Positions 42,817-50,860 of a stretch of 64,000 nt of DNA are shown here, one piece after another. Position numbers and translations under genes: made by a program. The stretch's first letter is position 1; each line of letters begins with the position of its first letter. Source of the stretch: Sphingomonas spermidinifaciens. GTDB lineage: Bacteria; Pseudomonadota; Alphaproteobacteria; Sphingomonadales; Sphingomonadaceae. The notes under the pieces are model-generated. The model ran no database searches. It worked only from the letters and a program-made list of their open reading frames with translations, and was not told the DNA's origin. The stretch covers positions 1,736,001-1,800,000 of the forward strand of contig NZ_NWMW01000001.1 in the NCBI RefSeq assembly GCF_002351485.1, given 5' to 3'.

Positions 42817-43464
42817 ATGGCCTTTTGCACTGATTGCGGCACCGAACTGCCCGCCGGCGCCCGCTTCTGCCCGTCCTGCGGCAAGCCTGCGGGTGTATCT
42901 GCCGCGGCCGCCGCACCGGTCGGCGCCGCGCCACAGCCGGTAAGCCACCCGGCGCCACCGCCGCCAGCGGCGCGCAGCCGCGGAGGCCGCGGCGGCGCGA
43001 GGCTGATCCTGCCGGTGATGATCGTCGTCGCGCTGTTCGTCATCGGCTATATGCTGCTGGTCCAGCGCGACGGTGCCCGACCGATCGCCGAAACCGGACG
43101 CAGCCGCACCGAGGCGCCATCCGACGACACCCGGACGGAAGTCGCCGAAGCCGCGGACGCCGCCGATGACCCGACCCGCACTACCGTCCCCAGCCTCGAC
43201 GCTGCGTTCAAGGCCGATCCAAGCGGCGCGCGCGCACGCTATGACGGATCCGTCACCGTCAGCGGCACCGTCGCCGCCGTTACGCTCGGCGGCACGCCGT
43301 CGCTGTCGCTCGAGGGAAGTAAACCCTTCAACTACGTCATCGCCAATGTCTCCGACGCCTCGGAAATCGGGGACGCGGCGAAAGGCAGCCGCATCAACCT
43401 CACCTGCGATCGCGTGACCGCACTTGCGGGCACGACGATGCTACAAGGTTGTGTGCGCGACTGA
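42817..43464 (+). CDS. Zinc-ribbon membrane protein with OB-fold-like C-terminal domain
   Basis: A 215-residue protein. The N-terminus is a zinc ribbon with C4/C7 (CTDC) and C18/C21 (CPSC). A Pro/Ala-rich linker, one transmembrane helix (about 66-87, LPVMIVVALFVIGYMLLV) and an acidic linker follow. The C-terminal domain (about 125-215) has YDGSVTVSGTVAAVTLGG and INLTCDRVTALAGTTMLQGC, as in small tRNA_anti-like/OB-fold domains of envelope proteins. The domain order suggests a cytosolic zinc ribbon with the OB-like part outside. It is the last gene of the TetR operon. The function is unknown. Confidence 0.78.
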   Translation: MAFCTDCGTELPAGARFCPSCGKPAGVSAAAAAPVGAAPQPVSHPAPPPPAARSRGGRGGARLILPVMIVVALFVIGYMLLVQRDGARPIAETGRSRTEAPSDDTRTEVAEAADAADDPTRTTVPSLDAAFKADPSGARARYDGSVTVSGTVAAVTLGGTPSLSLEGSKPFNYVIANVSDASEIGDAAKGSRINLTCDRVTALAGTTMLQGCVRD

Positions 43465-43495
43465 GCGAACGGCCGGCGCGAGCGGGAGACGAAGG

Positions 43496-43591
43496 ATGAG
43501 AGTCGATCACAGCCTGCTCCCGTGGTTCACGCCATGGCCCGCCGGCCGCGACCGCCTTGCCGCGTCGTTCAACAGCGCGTTCGTCGGCTGA
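43496..43591 (+). CDS. Possible 31-residue peptide upstream of the cytochrome gene
   Basis: A short frame, MRVDHSLLPWFTPWPAGRDR then LAASFNSAFVG, with a good ribosome site (GGGAGACGAAGG) directly before its ATG. Its stop (TGA, 43589-43591) is one base before the ATG of the dihaem cytochrome gene. This spacing suggests translational coupling. It could instead be chance, as it has no known homologue to my knowledge. Confidence 0.35.
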   Translation: MRVDHSLLPWFTPWPAGRDRLAASFNSAFVG

Positions 43592-43592
43592 C

Positions 43593-45236
43593 ATGACGGG
43601 CCGGTCGCTCAAGCGGCTCGCGCTCGGCGGTTCGGCGGTGCTGCTGGCGGGCGCCGCACTCTGGGCCGGTGCGCGACCGGTCGGCGAAGCCATGACCCGG
43701 CCGCCCGTCGCACCTGGCGCCGGCACGGTGGCGGCAGGCGCAGCCGCTTTTGAGGGCGCAGGCTTTGGCGGCATCAGCATGGCCGCGCTGGAGCGGAACG
43801 CCCTGCCCTGGCGCGTGGTAGCCGCCGCCCTCGTCCTCGAAGAGCAGGCGCGCGACCCGGCGGCGCGGGTCGACAAGGCGACGCTGTCGCGGGTACTCGA
43901 ACGGTTCGGCTTTCTTACCCGAGCCACCGTCATCAACCGACCGGCGGGCGTCGGCGCGCGGCCGGGCGGCATGGCGCTCGGCCTGACGACAGGCGACGTC
44001 GCGCCGGTGGGTGGGAGCGTCGTGCGCGTCGCCAATCTCGGCTGCGCTGCGTGCCACGCCGGCATCGGCTATCACGCCGATGGCAGTCCGGACCCGAGCC
44101 GGGCGGTGCTCGGCATGCCGAACACGTCGCTCGACCTCGAAGCGTATACAATGGCGGTGTTCGCGGCGCTGCGCCGACACGCCGACAGCGATCGCCTGCT
44201 CCCCGCCGCAGCCGCGCTGTTCCCCGAGATGAGCTGGCGCGAGCGGGCGAGCCTGCGCCTCCTCGTGCTGCCGCTCGTCAGGCAACGACTGGCCGACCTG
44301 CAAGGGCGCGACCGCCCGCTGCCCTTCCCGAACGGCACGCCCGGCAGCACCAACGGTGTCGCTGCGCTCAAGGCGGCGCTCGGCCTGCCACTGATTGGCG
44401 GCGGCAGCGGCGATGTCGGAACGGTATCCATCCCGGAGCTGGGCGAGCGGGTCTGGCGGACGCGCCTGCTTGCCGACGGTGCATACGGTGTTCCGGGCGG
44501 TGGGGCGCACGCCATGACCGAAGCCGACCTGACGCCTGCGCACCTCTCGGCGCTGGGCGCGATCACCACCTTCTTCACGGTGCCCAGCATGGGCGTCCAT
44601 CCCGATGCGGCCATTGATGCGCTTGGGGACGCGGATGCAGTCGTCGACTTCCTGAAGGCGTACCGCCCCGCGCCGTTTCCCGGCGCCGTCGATCCGGCGT
44701 CCGCGCGAGCCGGTGCCGCGATCTACGCCGGCCGTTGCGCCGCGTGTCACGGCGACTATCGCCTGGACGGACGGCGCGCGCGGCTGGTCCGGTTTCCCAA
44801 CTGGGTCGGACCGGTCGGCACCGATCCGCTACGCGCCGCGGCCTTCGACCCGGGACTGGTCGCGGCGGTTGGTCGAAGTGCCTATGCCTCGCGGATTCGC
44901 GTGACACTCGGCCCCGGTTACGCCGCGCCGCCGCTCGCGGGACTTTGGGCCTCGGCACCCTATCTGCACAACGGATCGGTGCCGACGCTGGCGGCGCTGC
45001 TTTGGCCGCAGACGCGGCCCTCCCGCTTCCAAACAGGGGGCCACGCGCTCGACTTCGACAAAGTCGGCCTGCGGCTGACGGATCGCGGCGCCTATCCCCC
45101 GGGCTATCGCCCCTTTGCGCAACCGGTGTTGCTGGACGCGCGCCGGCCCGGACGCGGCAATGGCGGGCACCTTTTTGGCATGGACCTGCCGGATCCCGAC
45201 AAGCGGGCCCTGATCGAGTTCATGAAGCTGCTCTAG
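43593..45236 (+). CDS. Dihaem c-type cytochrome, exported
   Basis: A 547-residue protein with an N-terminal signal or anchor (SLKRLALGGSAVLLAGAALW). Two haem-c sites, CAACH, lie at residues 151-155 (LGCAACHAGIGYHADG) and 382-386 (GRCAACHGDYRLDG). The C-terminal half resembles single cytochrome c domains (PPLAGLWASAPYLHNGSVPT). The central 200 residues match no domain I recognise. It would carry electrons in the periplasm, perhaps in an oxidase or dehydrogenase. The stop codon TAG shares CTA with the stop of the convergent nitroreductase-like gene, a 4-bp overlap (CTAG). Confidence 0.85.
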   Translation: MTGRSLKRLALGGSAVLLAGAALWAGARPVGEAMTRPPVAPGAGTVAAGAAAFEGAGFGGISMAALERNALPWRVVAAALVLEEQARDPAARVDKATLSRVLERFGFLTRATVINRPAGVGARPGGMALGLTTGDVAPVGGSVVRVANLGCAACHAGIGYHADGSPDPSRAVLGMPNTSLDLEAYTMAVFAALRRHADSDRLLPAAAALFPEMSWRERASLRLLVLPLVRQRLADLQGRDRPLPFPNGTPGSTNGVAALKAALGLPLIGGGSGDVGTVSIPELGERVWRTRLLADGAYGVPGGGAHAMTEADLTPAHLSALGAITTFFTVPSMGVHPDAAIDALGDADAVVDFLKAYRPAPFPGAVDPASARAGAAIYAGRCAACHGDYRLDGRRARLVRFPNWVGPVGTDPLRAAAFDPGLVAAVGRSAYASRIRVTLGPGYAAPPLAGLWASAPYLHNGSVPTLAALLWPQTRPSRFQTGGHALDFDKVGLRLTDRGAYPPGYRPFAQPVLLDARRPGRGNGGHLFGMDLPDPDKRALIEFMKLL

Positions 45237-46210
45237 ACGAGCACTTCCTCGATCGGCCGGCGCGCGCGGGGCGGCTGCTCGCCGGGCGGGCGGCGGCCGA
45301 TCCGGAATGCGCTGACCACCCGGCGATCCGCACCGATGCCCGCCGCGCGCGCGATCTCGGCCGCGGCGCCGGGATCGTCGGCAAGCGCGGCGAGCACTGC
45401 GGCGCCGAAACCCGCTGCCTCGATCCGCAGCCACAAGCGGTAGAAGCGGGCGCCGCTGTCGAACGGCGCTTCGTTGCGCGGCCGGTGGAACACGACGAGC
45501 CCCGCCCCGCGCGCCACCTTGGCGCCCTCGGCCAGGAGCGGCCGCGCGAGCCCGATGCGCGCGAGCAGCCTGAACGCGGGCCCCAGCACCAGCGCTGCGC
45601 CGCGCGCCTCGATCCCGCTCATCGCCATCGCGTCGGCATTGAGCCCGTCAACTGCCCAGCGAGGATGGCGGCGGTCCAGGCGCATCCAGCCGCGCAGCTC
45701 GGCACGGAATGCATCGTCGCGCATGAAGCGGTAGCTCGCCGCGTCATATCGCCCGGCCAGTTGCTTCAGTATCGCGGGATCGGTGACCACCGCGGCATCG
45801 TCGGCAACCAGCGCCTCGGCCGCCCGGCGATCTGCGGCCGTCGGCTTCGCGAACGCGGCGCGCCACGACTGTCGCGCCTCGACGACGCCGACAAGCGGAT
45901 CGGGCTCGCCATCGTCCACCAAGCGCCATCCGGCGACGCCGCGCAAGTCCGGCTCGTCGGCGGGCGTCGCGGTCGGCACAAGCGCCAGACCGCGCCGGCC
46001 GGCCGCCAGCCGCATCCCCTCTGCCGCGGCACCCAGACTGATTGCGGCATCGTTGCCGCGCGGGTCGCCCGTCGCCAGTCGAGATCGCAGGCCCTCGAAT
46101 AGCGAGATCCCGTCGTCGCCGACCAGCCGCCATCGTGCCGGCTGCACATTGTGCACGCTCGGCGCCAGCGCTGCCTCGGCGACGAGGGCGATGCGGTCGA
46201 TCGCGCTCAC
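45233..46210 (-). CDS. Nitroreductase-fold protein, Acg-like
   Basis: A 325-residue protein resembling the Acg/nitroreductase-like FMN family: LVAEAALAPSVHNVQPARW at the N-terminus is the typical flavin-phosphate segment of this fold. NDAAISLGAAAEGMRLAAG follows, and the C-terminal half has FDSGARFYRLWLRIEAAGFG. It starts at GTG (46210), overlapping the stop of the GNAT gene by 4 bp. It is the last gene of the five-gene overlapping operon. Acg-type proteins bind FMN without classic nitroreductase activity. A link with an E1-like protein recalls, from memory, mycobacterial Rv1355c, where both domains are fused. Confidence 0.8.
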   Translation of the reverse strand: MSAIDRIALVAEAALAPSVHNVQPARWRLVGDDGISLFEGLRSRLATGDPRGNDAAISLGAAAEGMRLAAGRRGLALVPTATPADEPDLRGVAGWRLVDDGEPDPLVGVVEARQSWRAAFAKPTAADRRAAEALVADDAAVVTDPAILKQLAGRYDAASYRFMRDDAFRAELRGWMRLDRRHPRWAVDGLNADAMAMSGIEARGAALVLGPAFRLLARIGLARPLLAEGAKVARGAGLVVFHRPRNEAPFDSGARFYRLWLRIEAAGFGAAVLAALADDPGAAAEIARAAGIGADRRVVSAFRIGRRPPGEQPPRARRPIEEVLV

Positions 46211-47304
46211 GCCAGCTCCTTTCTGAACAGGTGCAGATGGTGAAGCGGCCGGGCGCCGAGCTTCTCCATCTGCCGCAGGCTCGCCGCGTTGACGTCGGCG
46301 ATCCAGGTGATCCCGAGCTGGCGGTAGCCGGCGTCGCGGAGCGAGGTGACCGTGCGGGCGAGCATGCCGCCCATCACTCCCTGACCGTGCATCGCCCGAG
46401 CGACCGAATAGAAGATGATGACCGCCCGCTGCCGTCCGAGCCGGTATCGCAGATAATGGAATGGCGTCGTCAAGCCGATCCGGGAGCCGGTCGCCGCGAG
46501 CAGGCCGTTGAGATCGGGAATGCAGATCACCGTCCCGACCGGCTGCCCGTCCTTGAGCAGCACGGACGAGAGACGCGGGTCGAGGATCGACATCATCTCG
46601 CCCGCCTGAAAGCGGAACTCCGCCGCCGTCAGCGGCACGAACATCGGATTGTCGGCGAAGCCGTCGTTGAGGACAATGCGCGCTTCCTCCATCCGCTCGG
46701 CGAAGCTCGCCTTTGCGACCGGCGCGAAGCTGAATCCCTCGCCGGGCTCGAGCGTGCGCAATCCCTCGGTCCGCGCCGCAGCAAGGTCGAGCTCGAAGGT
46801 ACGCATGGGAAAGAAACGTGCGAAGCCGTTCGCCTCAAGCAGCCGGGGGACATGCGCGGCGTTGACGACCATGTCGGTATAGGCGCGCGCACCGTATCCA
46901 CCGGTCATGACACCGCACTGCTGCATGGCGGTCAGGTTGAAGTTGCCGACGAGGTCCGCCTGACCTTGCTCCCGCGCGAACCGCTCGGCAGCGCCGAGCA
47001 ACACCGCGGCGGCATCCGCATCGTCGGCGCAGTCGAAGAAGCCGAACTGCGCGCGGGCGGTGCCATGGGCGCTGTTCGATTGGCGATGCACATGGGCGAT
47101 GATCCGACCGACAGGTCGGCCGGCCCGGTGTGCTGTCCAGAAAGCGAACGGGTTCCCCGCCGTCCAGAGCGGGTTCGCGCGCGCGTCGAGCATGCGCCGG
47201 ACGTCGCCCTTGAGCGGCGAGACATAGCCGACATCGGGGGCATAGGCGTTGAAAGGGGCAGCGAAGAACGCATCGACGTCGCCGGAACGAAGCTCGACCG
47301 TCAT
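46207..47304 (-). CDS. GNAT family N-acyltransferase-like protein
   Basis: A 365-residue cytosolic protein, about twice the size of a single GNAT domain. The C-terminal part has the acyl-CoA motif VARAMHGQGVMGGMLARTV followed by LGITWIADVNAASLRQMEKLGA, which is typical of GNAT motif A/B. The N-terminal half (VGRIIAHVHRQSNSAHG, AQFGFFDCADDADAA, GNFNLTAMQQCGVMTGGYG) resembles the other half of a tandem-GNAT fold. The start overlaps the preceding membrane protein's stop codon (ATGA), and its stop overlaps the nitroreductase-like start (GTGA). The acceptor is unknown; an aminoacyl or peptide intermediate of this operon is possible. Confidence 0.82.
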   Translation of the reverse strand: MTVELRSGDVDAFFAAPFNAYAPDVGYVSPLKGDVRRMLDARANPLWTAGNPFAFWTAHRAGRPVGRIIAHVHRQSNSAHGTARAQFGFFDCADDADAAAVLLGAAERFAREQGQADLVGNFNLTAMQQCGVMTGGYGARAYTDMVVNAAHVPRLLEANGFARFFPMRTFELDLAAARTEGLRTLEPGEGFSFAPVAKASFAERMEEARIVLNDGFADNPMFVPLTAAEFRFQAGEMMSILDPRLSSVLLKDGQPVGTVICIPDLNGLLAATGSRIGLTTPFHYLRYRLGRQRAVIIFYSVARAMHGQGVMGGMLARTVTSLRDAGYRQLGITWIADVNAASLRQMEKLGARPLHHLHLFRKELA

Positions 47305-48431
47305 GCCGCCGCCTCGATCAAGCGTGCCGCCACTGCGATCTCGTCGTCGAGCTCGGCACCCGCCAGCCCGCCGGCCGCGATCGCGAGGAACTGCGGCGGG
47401 CTACGCGACACGCGGATCAGATGGGTCGCCTGCGCGGCCTGCAACAGGTCGCGCGCGGCGTCGCCCGCCTCGTCGTCCAGATCTGCGTCGACGACACGGT
47501 GGGCCAGCAGCGGCTCGAGGCTGGCAGGCGGATAGGCGGCAAGCGCCTCGCCGTCGATCAACTGTCCCCCTTCGAGCAGCGGATGCGCCGACAGGATCGC
47601 GGTCAATCCGGCCCCGGGGGTTCGGGCTAGGGCGGCGACCAGCCCGGCGCCCTGCGGGCCGCGGCCCTGCGTCCGCTCGATGAGGAGCAAGAGCGCGCCG
47701 ACCGCAAAGCCGCCCGCCGCCAGCCGGACCGCGGCAGCGGCATCGAGCGCAGCGACGCCGATCCAACCGACGAGCGTCATCAGGGCGGCCGCCCCGGCAT
47801 TCACCGCAAGGTCGGCGAGCAGCCCGCCCGGCGTCCCGCGATCGTCGACCAGACGCGACGAACCGAGCACGATCACCAATACCGCCACTGCGCCGCCCCG
47901 AACCGGCAGGTCGGGGAAGATCGCGTGAAAGTCGGTGAGGGCGAGCGGGATCGTCAGCACCAGCGCAAGCAGGAAGGTGTCAAGCGTCCGCCGCTCGGCT
48001 GACCGCAGGTCGCCCCGCTCACGCGCCAGCATCCCGATCGTCAGCGCGAGCATGACCGACTGATAAGCGGCGAGCGCCACCGCCGCGCCCTCGCTCCACG
48101 CCACGCCGAGCGTCAGCGCAAGGGCGGTGAAGGTGATCCCGCCCCCCAGCCCCAGCAGCTTGACCGCGCGCGGCGCATGGCGCCGGCAGAGCTGTTCGGC
48201 GAGGCGAAGCCCGGCGAGCGGCAACCACGCCGCGGCGATCATCAGCGCGACGATCAACGGGAGCGATCCGGTGGCGAACACGGCGAGCCGCAACGCCAGC
48301 AGCAGGCCGGTGAGGGCATAGAGCGCGCGCAGGCGAGCTGCCACCGGCGAACGCGACGCCGCCTCGCCCGCCGCGCGCCAGGCGAACGCCAGCGCGGCGA
48401 GCGCGATCGCGGTGATGAGGCTGTCGATCAC
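47301..48431 (-). CDS. Hypothetical polytopic membrane protein
   Basis: A 376-residue protein starting at GTG (48431) that overlaps the E1-like stop codon. Residues about 1-255 hold around eight hydrophobic helices (SLITAIALAALAFAW, LYALTGLLLALRLAVFA, LPLIVALMIAAAWLP and others), then a cytosolic C-terminal region of about 110 residues with acidic patches (DADLDDEAGDAARDLLQ). No transporter or enzyme motif was recognised. It is the third gene of the operon and could export or anchor the product. This is inferred from position only. Confidence 0.7.
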   Translation of the reverse strand: MIDSLITAIALAALAFAWRAAGEAASRSPVAARLRALYALTGLLLALRLAVFATGSLPLIVALMIAAAWLPLAGLRLAEQLCRRHAPRAVKLLGLGGGITFTALALTLGVAWSEGAAVALAAYQSVMLALTIGMLARERGDLRSAERRTLDTFLLALVLTIPLALTDFHAIFPDLPVRGGAVAVLVIVLGSSRLVDDRGTPGGLLADLAVNAGAAALMTLVGWIGVAALDAAAAVRLAAGGFAVGALLLLIERTQGRGPQGAGLVAALARTPGAGLTAILSAHPLLEGGQLIDGEALAAYPPASLEPLLAHRVVDADLDDEAGDAARDLLQAAQATHLIRVSRSPPQFLAIAAGGLAGAELDDEIAVAARLIEAAA

Positions 48432-49300
48432 GCCATCATCTTCTGCATGAAGCGCCGCACCGCAAAGCAGCGCACTGCCGCGATCGGGGCAGCGAGCGGG
48501 CGCTCGATGCGAACCTTGTGCGGGTTGAAGAAATAGCCGCGGTGATCGGTCCCGCCCCCGCGGCCCAGGATCACGCGGATCGCCTCCTCGGCCATCATCG
48601 TCCCCGCCATCGTCACCATCGTGGCGAAGGAGAAGCGCGACCGCTTGCCCGCGGCGACCTCGGCCGCGATGTCCAGATCGACATGCGCGTGGCTGCTGCT
48701 GTGGGTCAGCACATATTCGATCTCGCGTTGGAGGCATTCGGTCCGCATCGCCGCGGTCACCACCGTCCACTCGACGCCGACCGTCGGATAGCCGAGGCGA
48801 GCCTCCGGCCGCGGCGCGTCCGGCTTCACCACCGTGACCGAGGGAAGCGGTGACGCATAGGCGTCGATCACGGTGCGGCCATGCGCCTCCGCCCGGCGGT
48901 ATAGGTGAACGCCCGCGGCCGCGTCGTCCATGCCGTTGACTATCACGTCGCACGCGGGGATCAGCCGTTCGAGCTCCCCCGTCCACGCCGCGCCGAGCAG
49001 TTCGATCTCGGCTTCCGGGTTGATACGAAGCGCACCCGCGCGGGCCGCCGCCGCCTTGTCCGCGCCCACCGTGTCCAACGTCGCGAACAGCTGCCGGTTG
49101 AGGTTCGACACTTCGAAGGTGTCGATGTCGGCGATCGTGAACCGCCCGACGCCGGCGCGCACCAGCGCCATGAACGCCGCGCCGCCCATGCCGCCGACGC
49201 CGGGTATCAGCACATGCGCCGCGCGCAGGCGGTCTTGCTCCTCGGCGGTCACAAACCCGCGATTGCGCGTCGTCATCTCGTCATAGTCGAACCCGGTCAT
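48428..49300 (-). CDS. ThiF/E1-like adenylyltransferase
   Basis: A 290-residue protein of the E1/ThiF/MoeB superfamily. The nucleotide loop is G34-V-G-G-M-G-G40. D58/D60 come next, then NLNRQ (residues 66-70, the adenylating arginine at 69), K82, and the metal-binding NGMDD (122-126). The prefix MTTRNRGFVTAEEQDRLR is typical of the bacterial ThiF branch. Two usual parts are absent: the structural zinc CxxC pairs, and an obvious catalytic-cysteine motif (C189 in RTECLQRE is the best candidate). The enzyme should adenylate a C-terminal carboxylate. No ubiquitin-like or carrier protein is encoded nearby. Confidence 0.88.
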   Translation of the reverse strand: MTGFDYDEMTTRNRGFVTAEEQDRLRAAHVLIPGVGGMGGAAFMALVRAGVGRFTIADIDTFEVSNLNRQLFATLDTVGADKAAAARAGALRINPEAEIELLGAAWTGELERLIPACDVIVNGMDDAAAGVHLYRRAEAHGRTVIDAYASPLPSVTVVKPDAPRPEARLGYPTVGVEWTVVTAAMRTECLQREIEYVLTHSSSHAHVDLDIAAEVAAGKRSRFSFATMVTMAGTMMAEEAIRVILGRGGGTDHRGYFFNPHKVRIERPLAAPIAAVRCFAVRRFMQKMMA

Positions 49301-50412
49301 CGCGCGGCCCTCAATCTGCCCAGCGGCTTGTCGGCGGAAAGCCATTGCACCAGCGGCGCCACGACCGCCTGAACGGCGAGGACGATCCCCTGCACGGCCA
49401 GCTGCGGCACGGCGCTGCGCGGCACACTTCTCGCCAGAAAACGGCGAGCGGTGCCGACATCCAGCCGACCGATCTGAAGCACATCGTCGCCTCGCTCGTA
49501 ATCGAGCGTTTCGGCGCAAAAGCGGTTGTAACGATCGTCGCGGTGTTTCGCGGCCACCGCAAAGCTCTTCTTCAGATTGTCCGAACCGCCGGTATAGGCG
49601 TTGGTGATCACCTGCATGACCGGGTCGAACCCGGCATCCGCTCCGACGCCGAACGCCGCCCGCTGTCCCTGCATGATCTGGTGCGCGAGGTGCTGGTGCG
49701 CGAAGCTTGCCCGCGTGCCGGCCTGGGCGGGATAGACGTCGTCGAAAATCTCGGCGACCATGCCGACCACGGCGGGCACCTGCGTCACGCTGCTGATCCA
49801 AAGCGGTCGCAGACCGCGGCGGACAAACAGCGCGAAGCAGGTGAGCCCATAGAGGATCCACGACAGTCCCCCGCTCCGCTCGGCCGGATCGACCATCACC
49901 AGGCCAAGGTGCAGCACCTCGTCCGGCAATCCGCCGCGCCGGACGGAAAGGAGCGGCATCGCGTTGAAGGCGATCGGACAACCGTCCGCGGCCCGGCGGA
50001 CGAGCGTGACGACACTGCGCTCCCACGCCGACCCGTCGGGTGCGAAAAGGCCGTAGTCGAGCTGGCGCCCGTCCAGGCACGCGGCGACGACCGTACGGCA
50101 GGCCTGTTGAAGCTTTTTGAACTCGGCCGACGGCAGGGTACGGGCGGGGCGCTCGACGATCTCGACCACGTGCTCACGGCCCGATCGAAAACGCAGCAGC
50201 AGATAGGTGCCCGTAAACGCCCTGAAGATCGCCGATGGTCGCATCGCTCTCCCGATTGCGCGCACCATGCCAACGAACCCTTGCCACGGCAAATAGGCCG
50301 TGCCGAGCGTATGTTGCCGGTGGCCGATCATGTGCCGAACCGGCACCGCCGGACGCCGAACGAGAGAACGAATCGCCCCGCTTGCGCCAGGTAAACAAAC
50401 CACTCGCTTCAT
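49297..50412 (-). CDS. Uncharacterised protein with GNAT-like core, first gene of E1-like operon
   Basis: A 371-residue protein with no family I can name. The middle part, LPDEVLHLGLVMVDPAERSG then GLSWILYGLTCFALFVRRG, resembles GNAT motif A (a strand, V-x-P-x-x-R-x-G, then a helix). It is preceded by PIAFNAMPLLSVRRG. Later, HQHLAHQIMQGQRAAFGVG and FDPVMQVITNAYTGGSDNLK are conserved-looking but unassigned. The C-terminal region is hydrophobic (VPQLAVQGIVLAVQAVVAPL) and may associate with the membrane. Its stop overlaps the E1-like start (ATGA). As an acyltransferase it could make the substrate that the E1-like enzyme then activates, which is inference. Confidence 0.6.
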   Translation of the reverse strand: MKRVVCLPGASGAIRSLVRRPAVPVRHMIGHRQHTLGTAYLPWQGFVGMVRAIGRAMRPSAIFRAFTGTYLLLRFRSGREHVVEIVERPARTLPSAEFKKLQQACRTVVAACLDGRQLDYGLFAPDGSAWERSVVTLVRRAADGCPIAFNAMPLLSVRRGGLPDEVLHLGLVMVDPAERSGGLSWILYGLTCFALFVRRGLRPLWISSVTQVPAVVGMVAEIFDDVYPAQAGTRASFAHQHLAHQIMQGQRAAFGVGADAGFDPVMQVITNAYTGGSDNLKKSFAVAAKHRDDRYNRFCAETLDYERGDDVLQIGRLDVGTARRFLARSVPRSAVPQLAVQGIVLAVQAVVAPLVQWLSADKPLGRLRAAR

Positions 50413-50860
50413 CGTGAACAGGCGAAAGCGTCGGCAGATTGAAGGCAGGATGCGCGGAAAGATCGGGGCCGGTGCCGCGACTTTCGCATCGCGCCGTCAT
50501 GTCACCGAGGTGTTTTCGACTGGAGGCAATTGGCCGCACCTCCATCAACACCTCGGAAGACTCCAGGTCGTCGACGCAATGAAGGCGACCGGCCGATGGT
50601 CTTCCGGCCGCGCGTCAGGACCATGGTTGCAGCCGGCGATGCCGGGGCGCGGCTGATGATCCTCCGCGGCGCGGTGCTCGGCAGCGAGCGTCACACATCT
50701 GATGGAATTTCGTCACATGGAAGCGGCTAACGGTGATTCGCGTGCAGCCTATGGGCTTGGGCCGCTTCGACCTGACGGTGAACGGCCGGGACGGGTATAT
50801 CTCGTTGTCAGCGCGAGTCGGCGCGGCACCGCGCGAGAGAAGCAGAGTGGAGAATTCGCC
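50413..50860. other. Divergent promoter region, 448 bp, with nested hairpin
   Basis: This region lies between the E1-like operon (minus) and the DUF5996-GNAT gene (plus). It contains the hairpin at 50505-50556 and otherwise no gene I can support. Open frames in it lack ribosome sites and homology. I looked for a short precursor peptide for the operon on both strands and found no convincing one. Confidence 0.5.
50505..50556. promoter_or_regulatory. Nested hairpin in the leader of the E1-like operon
   Basis: CCGAGGTGTT (50505-50514) pairs with AACACCTCGG (50547-50556), 10 perfect bp. Inside, TGGAGG (50521-50526) pairs with CCTCCA (50539-50544). The structure lies 93-144 bp upstream of the operon start on the minus strand. 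It could be a cis-regulatory RNA element or a large operator palindrome. Confidence 0.45.
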
